Assembly (NCBI GenBank): GCA_029058745.1
Contig: JAIDXM010000067.1
Coordinates: forward strand, 1-36,233
Source: Muribaculaceae bacterium
GTDB lineage: Bacteria > Bacteroidota > Bacteroidia > Bacteroidales > Muribaculaceae
Direction: 5' to 3'
DNA length: 36,233 nucleotides
Under the pieces are notes generated by a model that was given only the letters and a program-made list of their open reading frames with translations, was not told the origin of the DNA and made no database searches. The position numbers and the translations under genes were made by a program. Shown here piece after piece: positions 27,701 to 32,964 of this stretch (positions are counted from its first letter, which is position 1; each line of letters opens with the position of its first letter).

Positions 27701-27825
27701 AAATTATAAACATTAGACGTGGTGTTTGGTATTATAATATTCGTGGATTATATTATCATGGCATGTCTAATGCTTATTTCGGACAGCTATATCGTTATAC
27801 GGGATTCCCTTCTAAAAGAAGATAG
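21706..27825 (+). CDS. SpvB/RHS polymorphic toxin with C-terminal GIY-YIG nuclease-like domain
   Basis: The 2039-residue protein has a Sec signal (MARIVFILIGVFVTFYGFGQ), an SpvB-like N-terminal domain (about 25-110), and about seven FG-GAP/VCBS units of the type GDFNGDGKTD (near 338, 395, 454, 504, 551, 608, 664). A TcdB-middle-like region (DGLGNRTEIFYKS) and many RHS/YD repeats follow. The RHS core is complete: HHDHLGSVMAVTD (near 1580), GRFLSADPYVQ (near 1655) and NRYAYCVNNPLSLIDPSGY (ending near 1690). Next is a Gly/Ala-rich hydrophobic stretch, then a C-terminal domain (about 1918-2039) with Y1923, Y1933-V-G-R1936-T, R1950-FYK-H1954 and E1985 spaced as in GIY-YIG nucleases. The RHS shell would encapsulate the toxin. 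Two putative immunity genes follow at once. The nuclease call is motif-based. Confidence 0.88.
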   Translation: MARIVFILIGVFVTFYGFGQQRLYKDKETGGISGGLVGSIDGEFNVSPSGQASYVIPISALAGTGGVKPNISLQYNSSTKNGLLGYGFDLTGLSIISRTPSNRYIDGFSGSISLSRSDNFAIDGVRLIKRDSQLSDTCTVRYLTEANDFSKIESEGLIWNPDKFTVHTKSGLTYEYKPVNSILKGDDDVSLFWLVTKVRDTAGNYYTIAYEGDAATNDFRVKRINYTGNNNTMLLPYASVRFVYTEDIYAPTTFIYGRKVRKGNILSRIELYYGDKRIHYYQMTYHVVNRKSLLKNITEFADDGSSLNPTELEWHTVNDFNVANVNYSRTNSIHKANVTVGDFNGDGKSDIIVVPENSNAGWSGWKVFLGDKTYLIESGEDDWKISSNEIAQTVCGDFNADGLTDIVIKRKFNSSKYYCDLYLASVVEGKIKFTYNKTLQTYPENDFSIQVVELDGDCATDIFLWCPGSGKCYIYRSETNGNEILPLNKREERKYSFNWDRVEFGDFNGDGRTDALNLREDGYDLLTVLASGSGSYVNSGSWPGKNHVIYFGDYNGDGKTDMLLTGMETLPNSGSWSNWCFLYSKGDNSFERVYKPRKFDAHDKKFFIGDFNGDGYDDIHVVDKTSGSSLKRPKVYLNDGNSDFFAQKDGGLAYGLDKWRFYMGDFNGDGKTDFLCTSDWVNSNWDGYQLYLMPEGCNNLLKSITDGLGNRTEIFYKSLSDKEVFKKGTTVEYPIVSCGMSWPVVSSVTVPDGVGGRAEQRYEYANALMHQAGLGLLCFESFTVKDISSNTKTVNTYEVNRKRYAVGQKETNVYINDRLVSKTEYVNVLNNKYLPYGKDRVYTYFPSEIRQRAFEYNSRDTISDIITTTEYDNYGNQIRINSISGDNVVETVNTFKNDEAKWHLGRLSESTVTKRSRFVTNVRTARFNYDSRSGLLISEVTEPDDSELGFKKDYTRNAHGNITKSVVTPNDGGESRTSESKYDSKGRFIVSTVDALGFTTTNVIDEELGTVLATEDEAGLVTSNVYNRFGRLEETSTAISKSVHTTGWASGMEDAPSGALTFEYSRSKGDAGSLVFYDCVGRVLRNIVDSFNGKSVYTDYIYNSKGQLWKTSEPYYKGDPVYWNENEYDAAGRTIKQIYADGNYSTIEYSGFKTVVTDPLGHTSTKITDIHGRLAESIDHNGTSIKYVYDCDGNCIQIAGPRVNTIMEYDLAGNRTWLDTPDLGLTLEKYNAFGELVSRQDSYGKTTFEYDKGGRVVKETRPDCVITTIYDSHHNGSIYGKNVKYTDKTLSRVEYDYDKYGRVTGEHIRADGEVYSIYLKYSDTGKVDRISYPGGLKIKNEYDSCGVLIKVSNAASGDVYWTLDSLDARGGITSEKFGNGKTVKYIYNPYTGRLEGIKSDISRLPAMRYWFDAVGNLTSRQRGTNTPEEFVYDALNRLVKVNPITDLRVTVRYDAAGNITYKSDVGYYNYEEGTNRLISITECVTQPKVWDEIQYNSRGKIKYVKSGERCMHLYYGPDGERVKQEIGDIRKYYIGKLYELVVKGEEKTGVNYIFAGGKMVAMVETKPGSDAKVAKYVHHDHLGSVMAVTDQAGNLIEEFSYDAWGRRRNPVTLKPYSVIIEAEASLDRGFGGHEHIDGFEMVNMNGRMYDPVVGRFLSADPYVQMADFTQSLNRYAYCVNNPLSLIDPSGYSWFSRHWKMLTASIVGIVVSAVTLGSGSGLGAVIIAGAAGGAASALTGALLNGANIGQIAKATFTGGVLGAAGAFLNFGAADPNLLISLFKHSFSQGWLEGITGGNFFHGAVSGAVAKGGGALMEAGGQHIGQVGRLIANSVLSGTLDELGGGKFANGAITGAFSYLFNEIQHRVQDRGDGDDDEGVMGTAVAIAVTASAIDGPMPIGDIVGGIVLCGAAVYDIHKTIHLTYVLRHPDGRVYVGRTSGVGSQEKVFRNRFYKHRKDPEKEGFVLDHIDKVAQGPFGYAAIRGREQQLIDFYGGIGSPKIINIRRGVWYYNIRGLYYHGMSNAYFGQLYRYTGFPSKRR

Positions 27826-27846
27826 TATGATCTAATAGAAGAAAGT

Positions 27847-28362
27847 ATGAAAAATTTAAAAAAATTAACAGAGTCAGAATTTCAGGAATTGAAGTTAAAA
27901 AGAGATTGGTGTATATTCATTGCTGAATATAATAAATCACTTGTTTCAGCCGAGGAAAAAAAATGGTGTGATTGGGAGATGCAAATTATAGATGATGCCT
28001 TTAAAAATAATAACTTGCAGGGTATGCGAGTTGCCTATTGTGATACTAATGAAATGGCTAAAGGTTTGAGTCGTTCGCAAATCGAGGAGCTAAACGCGAT
28101 ACTTCGGGAAAAGTTCGGGGAGGATTTGACTACGGTCAACAAGAGGATTGCCGCCCGGATTCAGAAGATAGAGGAACGCGGGTATATAAAGACTGAAGGA
28201 GAATGGCGGATGGCGAGGGATTGGATTGACCATATAATGTGGGATGATTCCAAGGATAAAGAGGTGGAACTTCTTGAAAAGCTTATGTCGGAATATGACA
28301 AGTCGATTGAAAAGAAACGGGCTGCAAGAAAATTGAAGAACCGCAATTCAACAAAGAAATAA
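27847..28362 (+). CDS. Putative immunity protein 1
   Basis: The 171-residue, highly charged, probably all-helical cytoplasmic protein has no signal peptide and no family I recognise. It starts 21 bp after the toxin stop, the classic position for an immunity gene. The C-terminal half (from about residue 84) is encoded by DNA identical to that of the next gene, while the N-terminal half differs (shared framework such as KLTESEFQEL versus ELTEEKLQEL). If the pair protects from the nuclease domain, the variable N-half could give specificity. Its role is inferred from position only. Confidence 0.75.
   Translation: MKNLKKLTESEFQELKLKRDWCIFIAEYNKSLVSAEEKKWCDWEMQIIDDAFKNNNLQGMRVAYCDTNEMAKGLSRSQIEELNAILREKFGEDLTTVNKRIAARIQKIEERGYIKTEGEWRMARDWIDHIMWDDSKDKEVELLEKLMSEYDKSIEKKRAARKLKNRNSTKK
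28096..28322 (+). repeat. 227-bp direct repeat, copy 1 (identical to 28617-28843)
   Basis: The stretch from GCGATACTTCGGG through GAAACGGGC is base-for-base identical to 28617-28843, offset by 521 bp. It encodes the constant C-terminal half of the two immunity-like proteins. The flanks are similar but diverged, so the identity ends are sharp. This points to gene conversion or a recent partial duplication. Confidence 0.92.
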
Positions 28363-28367
28363 GAAAT

Positions 28368-28883
28368 ATGAGAAAAACTAAAGAATTGACGGAAGAGAAA
28401 TTGCAGGAATTGCAGTTCAAGAAGGATTGGAGTATTAACATTATCCTATTTGCAAAAAAATGTACAATCGAATCGGAGAGAGCAGGATGGGATAGCTTTA
28501 TTGAAGCAATTGTAAGGGCCTATGAAAGATTCGATTTAAGAGGTATGAGGATGGTATATAATGATATGAACGAAATGGCAAATGGTTTAGATCGTTCGAA
28601 AATCGAGGAACTTAATGCGATACTTCGGGAAAAGTTCGGGGAGGATTTGACTACGGTCAACAAGAGGATTGCCGCCCGGATTCAGAAGATAGAGGAACGC
28701 GGGTATATAAAGACTGAAGGAGAATGGCGGATGGCGAGGGATTGGATTGACCATATAATGTGGGATGATTCCAAGGATAAAGAGGTGGAACTTCTTGAAA
28801 AGCTTATGTCGGAATATGACAAGTCGATTGAAAAGAAACGGGCAGTAAGAAAACAGAAAAAACGCAATACAACAGATGAATAA
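28368..28883 (+). CDS. Putative immunity protein 2
   Basis: This paralogue of the previous gene has the same length (171 residues) and starts 5 bp after it. The N-terminal half (QFKKDWSINIILFAKKCTIE) is clearly related to but different from the first copy (KLKRDWCIFIAEYNKSLVSA), while most of the C-terminal half is identical at the DNA level. It is followed directly by a broken copy of the toxin domain. The arrangement suggests it was once the partner of that orphan toxin or of an earlier toxin variant. No known domain was recognised, and the function is inferred from context. Confidence 0.75.
   Translation: MRKTKELTEEKLQELQFKKDWSINIILFAKKCTIESERAGWDSFIEAIVRAYERFDLRGMRMVYNDMNEMANGLDRSKIEELNAILREKFGEDLTTVNKRIAARIQKIEERGYIKTEGEWRMARDWIDHIMWDDSKDKEVELLEKLMSEYDKSIEKKRAVRKQKKRNTTDE
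28617..28843 (+). repeat. 227-bp direct repeat, copy 2
   Basis: Identical to 28096-28322; it encodes the constant C-terminal half of the second immunity-like protein. Perfect identity over 227 bp, with diverged flanks in the same gene, sets it apart from ordinary paralogue divergence. Confidence 0.92.
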
Positions 28884-28895
28884 GAACCGGCTACA

Positions 28896-29097
28896 TATGT
28901 GCTTAGACATCCGGATGGCAGGGTCTATGTGGGGAGAACAAGCGGAATTGGTAGTCAGGAAAAGGTGTTTAGAAATAGATTTTATAAACATAGAAAAGAT
29001 CCAGAAAAAAAGAATTCGTTCTTGATCATATAAACAGGGTGGCACAAGGTTCAAGAGGATATGCTGCAATTCGAGGTCGAGAACAACAACTCTGGTG
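28896..29097 (+). pseudogene. Orphan, frameshifted copy of the RHS toxin C-terminal domain
   Basis: From TATGTGCTTAGACATCC onward the DNA closely matches the toxin end of the RHS gene (27472 to about 27670), including the codons for YVGRTSG. There is no RHS core in front of it. A 1-bp deletion in the GAAAAAAAG run (near 29008) shifts the frame and brings a TAA near 29032, before the catalytic Glu codon. Homology fades near 29097, where IS-derived DNA begins. It is a displaced or decayed toxin cassette, as often found downstream of polymorphic toxin genes. Confidence 0.88.
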
Positions 29098-29343
29098 GCA
29101 ATGCTGCTCGTTGCATTTCCTTGGATAAGGCGTATATACGCCGACAGAGGCTATCTCGATAATTTCATAGAGGAGGCCAAACATGATTTTGGAATTGACG
29201 TAGAGATTACACATTCAAATTATTCGGGTCAGTTTGTCCCGGCAAAGAAAAGATGGGTTGTGGAGAGGACATTTGCATGGCTTGAAAACTTCAGAAGGCT
29301 GTGTAGGAATTACGAGGAAACGACAGAATCAGCCAACGAAATG
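29098..29343 (+). pseudogene. IS5-type transposase remnant (C-terminal DDE part)
   Basis: In frame with an open reading frame of 29095-29424 the peptide reads IYADRGYLDNFIEEA..., then FVPAKKRWVVERTFAWLENF and RRLCRNYEETTESANEM. These are the last Asp-containing strand and the final Glu helix of IS5-superfamily DDE transposases. The N-terminal half is missing and the C-terminus is cut at about 29343, where the frame runs into the copied kinase 3' end. No terminal inverted repeats were identified. The element is dead. Confidence 0.8.
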
Positions 29344-29461
29344 CTCAATCGTCACGGCGCCACGTTTCGCCTTGCCACCACCCCCGACGGCATCACACGT
29401 TTCCGCATCCACTTCCCCCGATAGTTTGCTAAATTGCTGCGAATCTGCGGATACCGTCAAG
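29344..29461 (+). repeat. Direct repeat, right copy (fragment of the histidine kinase 3' end)
   Basis: This 118-bp segment matches 20796-20923, including the kinase C-terminal codons (LNRHGATFRLATTPDGITRF), a TAG stop and about 40 bp of downstream DNA. Two codons are lost near the end (IHFPR versus IRFPVPR). No other kinase sequence precedes it. The reading frame is fused to the IS remnant. It looks like the displaced end of a site used for insertion, or a recombination scar. Confidence 0.9.
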
Positions 29462-29534
29462 AACAGTTTCAGAATAAGATGATAGAACTGGAACCACAGG
29501 CAAATCACTTGTGGCTCCCTTCTTTTGTTTTGTG

Positions 29535-29768
29535 TTATTTAATCCCAAAGAATCTGGTTATCGCAGCGGCGGCAATAGCAACAGCAACAGAGATAGAAAC
29601 TCGAACCCACGTCTTTGACTTATTACTTATGAGCCAATAGACTGCAATTAATATCAATCCCGTAAATACACCAACGAGTGTATGACTCCACGTTGGCAAA
29701 AGTGCCGAGTTTACGATATATGTCAGTGCACCCAGTGCACTACATATTATAGGATTCCAATTCTTCAT
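29535..29768 (-). CDS. Small membrane protein, function unknown
   Basis: A 77-residue frame starts MKNWNPIICSALGALTYIV and shows about three hydrophobic segments (8-24, 30-47 and 56-73) separated by a short basic turn (NKSKTWVR). I recognise no family. It lies 26 bp after the stop of the S41 peptidase stump on the same strand, in a region rich in gene fragments. The gene may be real, but small membrane frames also occur by chance. It carries no toxin-antitoxin signature that I can see. Confidence 0.5.
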   Translation of the reverse strand: MKNWNPIICSALGALTYIVNSALLPTWSHTLVGVFTGLILIAVYWLISNKSKTWVRVSISVAVAIAAAAITRFFGIK

Positions 29769-29794
29769 ATCATATAGACGATGTTATAAATCCG

Positions 29795-29966
29795 TTATTT
29801 TAAGAGTTTCAATGCTTCTTCAATGACGTTGTCTTTGCCGAAGATAATACTTTCAGTTTCTTCAACAACTACATCTGGCTGTATGCCTACTCCGATAAAT
29901 TCCGTGCCGTCGGCAAGTTTCTCGTGTCTTGTGGTTTTTGAGATTGGGTTGTTCTTATTATAATGC
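29795..29966 (-). pseudogene. C-terminal fragment of an S41 family peptidase
   Basis: Reading the minus strand to the TAA at 29795-29797, the peptide includes KLADGTEFIGVGIQPDVVVE, then ESIIFGKDNVIEEALKLL. This is the characteristic tail of C-terminal processing (S41) peptidases (DGxxxxGxGIxPD and GKDxxxxxAL). The catalytic part is absent; upstream the frame meets a stop near the hairpin at 29967-30004. It is a stump left by rearrangement. Confidence 0.7.
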
Positions 29967-30004
29967 GACACAGGTGTCGGATTTTTTTATCCGGCACCTG
30001 TGTC
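29967..30004 (-). terminator. Strong hairpin after the carboxylase gene, probable terminator
   Basis: Arms GACACAGGTGTCGGAT (29967-29982) and ATCCGGCACCTGTGTC (29989-30004) pair over 16 bp with one mismatch or wobble and a T6 loop. It is 26 bp past the stop at 30031. There is no long T-tract on the minus side, so termination strength is uncertain; it may also protect the 3' end of the mRNA. Confidence 0.6.
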
Positions 30005-30030
30005 AAATGTTATCCTATTGATATTCTTTG

Positions 30031-32397
30031 TCAGTTCTTGGTAATCCGGATATTGATATTCCCGTCCGGAGCCACGTTTATATCGAGAGTGGTGCCAGGG
30101 GCAAGGGTTATGCTTCCGTCATTGTTCTTGAGGAACTTGGACGCCTTCCCAGAGCCTCCTTCAAGAGGATGTAGGGCCTTGTTGATGTCAAATCCCTCCA
30201 CAGGAGCCACTTTGTATTCTCCGGCGGCTGGAGCTTTGGCGGCCGGAGCCGGTTTCGCAACAGGTTTCGGAGTTTCCTTTACAGGAGCGGCTCCGCCAGC
30301 GGCATATTGGATAAGCGGTTGGTCGGTGGCCATCACATCACCGTCGGCCACGAGAACTTTAGCAATCACACCGTCGCGGTCAGCACCAAGATTATTCTCC
30401 ATCTTCATGGCCTCATAAATCAGCACAGTGTCGCCCACCTTTACGGCATCTCCCGGTTTCACTTTCACGCTCAGGATGGTGCCGCCCATAGGAGCGAGCA
30501 TCGTCGGGCCGTCGGCGGCGGGCATATCGGCTACAGGGGCCTTAGCCGCAGAAACTCCGGAAGCGGCGCCTTCGAATTCGATGAGGGGCTGGTTGGTGGC
30601 CATCACGTCGCCATCCTTCACAAGCACTTGTTTCACAACGCCTCCAAGATCGCAAGCGAGGTCGTTTTCCATCTTCATGGCCTCATATACAATCACAGTG
30701 TCACCCGGTTTTACAGTGTCACCCGGTTTTACCTTAATGCTCATTACAGTGCCGCCCATAGGAGCGCAGAACACAGGTCCGGTCACTTCTCCGGATGCTG
30801 AATTCCCCTTAGCTGACTCTGAAGCAGAAGCGGTATGGTTGGTCTCGAACTCAGCCTTCCGCTTGTTGGTGAGATATGTCTTGGCCACAGCAGGGAGAAG
30901 TTCAAGCAGAAGGAATTCCTCTTCGTTGCTTGCGAGGTTGACACCACCAAACTGAGAAAGGACAGGATTCTCAGGTTTCTTGTAGGAAGCCACGTTATAA
31001 GGCTTTTCTTCCGGGCTGCCGGTAATCATCTCGCGGAATTTGGGATCTACGGGAACCGGAGTGTTGCCATACTCACCCTTCACAAGAGATATGAACTGGT
31101 TGCTCTTGTTTGAATAGTCGCTTTTTCCATTGCGGCGGTCAAGCGCGAGCGAAACAGCCTGAGAGCCTACAATCTGACTTGTGGGAGTCACCAAAGGCAC
31201 AAGTCCGGCGTCGCGTCTCACTTTAGGGATTAGAGCCATAGCTTCCTCAAGCACATCTTCAGCATTGAGTGCGCGAAGGTTTGCCACCATGTTGGAATAC
31301 ATTCCACCGGGTACCTCCGCGTTCTTGACAATCTCGTTGGGTTTTGGGAATCCGAAGTAAGCCTCAATCTTATGGCATGCGTCGAGGAGTTCCTCCTCCT
31401 TGTCCGCCTTCGCGGCCTCTATAGCGCGGTCGAACTCAGCGTCGATTTCTTTCGGCATTTCGGAGTAAGCCTCATCGAAGTCGCGTTGCCAATTGTCCTT
31501 GTTGAGGTCGAAGTTTGCAAGGGCTTTGCGTGCATCCTTGAGCTCAGCGCGAATTTTGGCTACAGCCTCCATGTTGGCTTCAAGCTCGATTCCGAGTTTG
31601 CGGCAGAAAATGTCGATAAGCTCGATGGCGGGAGCCGCCGAGCCGCCACCAAACCACCATATGTTGGTATCTACGATGTCAACGCCCTGAATGATAGCGG
31701 TGAGTACGGAAGCGAGTCCATAGCCAGGTGTGCAATGAGTGTGGAAGTCAACAGGCACTTTGAGTGCCTTCTTGAGCTTGGGCATGAGCGCGAAGATGCG
31801 AGAGGGGTTCACGAGTCCGGCCATGTCTTTGAGCGTTACCATTTTCGCGCCGAGTTTCTCCATCTCAAGAGCCTTGTTGACGAAATATTCGTCGGTGAAG
31901 ATTCTTTCGGATTCTGGAGTGCCTTTCGGGTCGATGGTATAGCATACGGCAGTGTCGGCGATAGCCTCGTTGCCGTTAAGGCCGTTGAAGTCGTTGATCA
32001 TTTTGATCGAACTCTTGATGTTGTCGATGTCGTTAAGGGCATCGAATATACGCATCACGTTTAGACCGTTCTCGATGGCCTTTTTGTAGAAGCCTTCAAG
32101 GACAGAATCTGGATAAGGCACGTATCCGAAGAGATTGCGACCGCGTGAGAGTGCTGAAAGGAGGGAAATCCCTTTCATGGCTTTCGAGCACTCGCGCAGA
32201 CGGTCCCAGGGGCTTTCTCCAAGATAGCGCATAACTGAGTCGGGCACGGCGCCTCCCCATACTTCCATGATATAAAAACCGGCCTCACGATAGAGAGGGA
32301 GAAGTTTGTCGATATTCTCCTGCTTCATACGTGTGGCAAACAATGACTGCTGACCGTCACGCAGCGTCAAATCTCTGATTTGAAGTTTTTTTGCCAT
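30031..32397 (-). CDS. Oxaloacetate decarboxylase/transcarboxylase 5S-type carboxylase subunit with two biotinyl domains
   Basis: The 788-residue protein begins with a carboxyltransferase TIM barrel (LTLRDGQQSLFATR at 10-23, metal-binding VDFHTHCTPGYG, active-site Lys in VTLKDMAG) and the conserved PYC/OADA domain (about 310-470). Then come two biotinyl domains, each with EAMKMEN; the expected biotin-carrying lysines are K575 and K665. Ala/Pro-rich linkers join them to an unusual 60-residue tail (GEYKVAPVEGFDINKALHPL...DINVAPDGNINIRITKN). One biotinyl domain is usual. The protein may act as pyruvate carboxylase B, oxaloacetate decarboxylase alpha, or the 5S part of methylmalonyl-CoA carboxytransferase. 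No partner subunit is in the window, so the reaction stays open. TATCTTTG upstream (minus, 32426-32433) may be its -7 element. Confidence 0.9.
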   Translation of the reverse strand: MAKKLQIRDLTLRDGQQSLFATRMKQENIDKLLPLYREAGFYIMEVWGGAVPDSVMRYLGESPWDRLRECSKAMKGISLLSALSRGRNLFGYVPYPDSVLEGFYKKAIENGLNVMRIFDALNDIDNIKSSIKMINDFNGLNGNEAIADTAVCYTIDPKGTPESERIFTDEYFVNKALEMEKLGAKMVTLKDMAGLVNPSRIFALMPKLKKALKVPVDFHTHCTPGYGLASVLTAIIQGVDIVDTNIWWFGGGSAAPAIELIDIFCRKLGIELEANMEAVAKIRAELKDARKALANFDLNKDNWQRDFDEAYSEMPKEIDAEFDRAIEAAKADKEEELLDACHKIEAYFGFPKPNEIVKNAEVPGGMYSNMVANLRALNAEDVLEEAMALIPKVRRDAGLVPLVTPTSQIVGSQAVSLALDRRNGKSDYSNKSNQFISLVKGEYGNTPVPVDPKFREMITGSPEEKPYNVASYKKPENPVLSQFGGVNLASNEEEFLLLELLPAVAKTYLTNKRKAEFETNHTASASESAKGNSASGEVTGPVFCAPMGGTVMSIKVKPGDTVKPGDTVIVYEAMKMENDLACDLGGVVKQVLVKDGDVMATNQPLIEFEGAASGVSAAKAPVADMPAADGPTMLAPMGGTILSVKVKPGDAVKVGDTVLIYEAMKMENNLGADRDGVIAKVLVADGDVMATDQPLIQYAAGGAAPVKETPKPVAKPAPAAKAPAAGEYKVAPVEGFDINKALHPLEGGSGKASKFLKNNDGSITLAPGTTLDINVAPDGNINIRITKN

Positions 32398-32425
32398 TCC
32401 TGTTAAAAAATTTTTTTGATGACTT

Positions 32426-32433
32426 CAAAGATA
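32426..32433 (-). promoter_or_regulatory. Possible -7 element for the carboxylase gene
   Basis: TATCTTTG on the minus strand fits TAnnTTTG and lies about 30 bp before the ATG at 32397. A second match, TAACTTTG, is at 32444-32451. Neither has a clear TTTG about 20 bp upstream, so the promoter call is weak. Confidence 0.35.
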
Positions 32434-32565
32434 TATTTGGATTCAAAGTTAGTCATAATCTTGGAATTAAAGAAATTTTTCAGTAAAAAGAATCTTTAAT
32501 TTGTTGAATGTCGGTAGTTTTTTACGTCTATAGCCGTTTTTGGGGTGGAAATGGGTTGGGGGAGG

Positions 32566-32964
32566 CTATTTTCTCTCGGCTGCCGGTGTCTGCAGACGGT
32601 CGGTGTCAAGGGGTGGGAAAGACCCTTCGTCAAGACTTTCGTAAGTGGCGTCGTCAATACGGACTATGCCTCCGTCGCCAATTCCGGAAGTCCCGGAATT
32701 GGTGCGCAGCATATCGCCGCATATTGCTATATCCCAGTCTGAACGTTGCCTCCATTTTTCATCGCTTTCAGGAGAATCCAGAGGGGATGTGCCCACAAAT
32801 TCATTCCGGTCAAGCGAGATGTAGGTCCAGCATGTGTCTGAAATTGACTCAACCGTCAGTTCTGAGTCCGGTGATTTGGTATTTTCCTCACTCTTATCAG
32901 ATTGGCAAGATATTACAAAAACCGATAATATCAATAAAAAAGCAATTTTCAAATCTTTAATCAT
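32566..32964 (-). CDS. HmuY-like lipoprotein, short form
   Basis: The 132-residue protein has a lipoprotein signal (IAFLLILSVFVISC, Cys at the lipobox). A mature segment, CWTYISLDRNEFVG, is followed by WRQRSDWDIAICGDMLRTNS and GTSGIGDGG. The pattern W-x-Y...WDIA...RTNSGTSGxGxGG is the hallmark of the N-terminal part of HmuY-family hemophores. Full-length members are about 200 residues or more; this one stops soon after the motif (TPAAERK), so it is either a truncated relative or a short subfamily. The two strand motifs alone do not prove heme binding. The ATG overlaps the stop of the papain-like peptidase gene by 4 bp. Whether it is functional is open. Confidence 0.75.
   Translation of the reverse strand: MIKDLKIAFLLILSVFVISCQSDKSEENTKSPDSELTVESISDTCWTYISLDRNEFVGTSPLDSPESDEKWRQRSDWDIAICGDMLRTNSGTSGIGDGGIVRIDDATYESLDEGSFPPLDTDRLQTPAAERK

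Noticed and set aside
30667..30745. Local 18-bp duplication in the first biotinyl domain (KPGDTVKPGDTV)
   Set aside because: The pattern G-D-x-V-K-x-G-D is normal in biotinyl domains, so it need not be a recent duplication.
32678..32702. Perfect 10-bp inverted repeat CCAATTCCGG...CCGGAATTGG in the HmuY-like gene
   Set aside because: It falls on codons for the conserved TNSGTSGIG motif, so it is most simply explained by the protein sequence rather than by a regulatory dyad.
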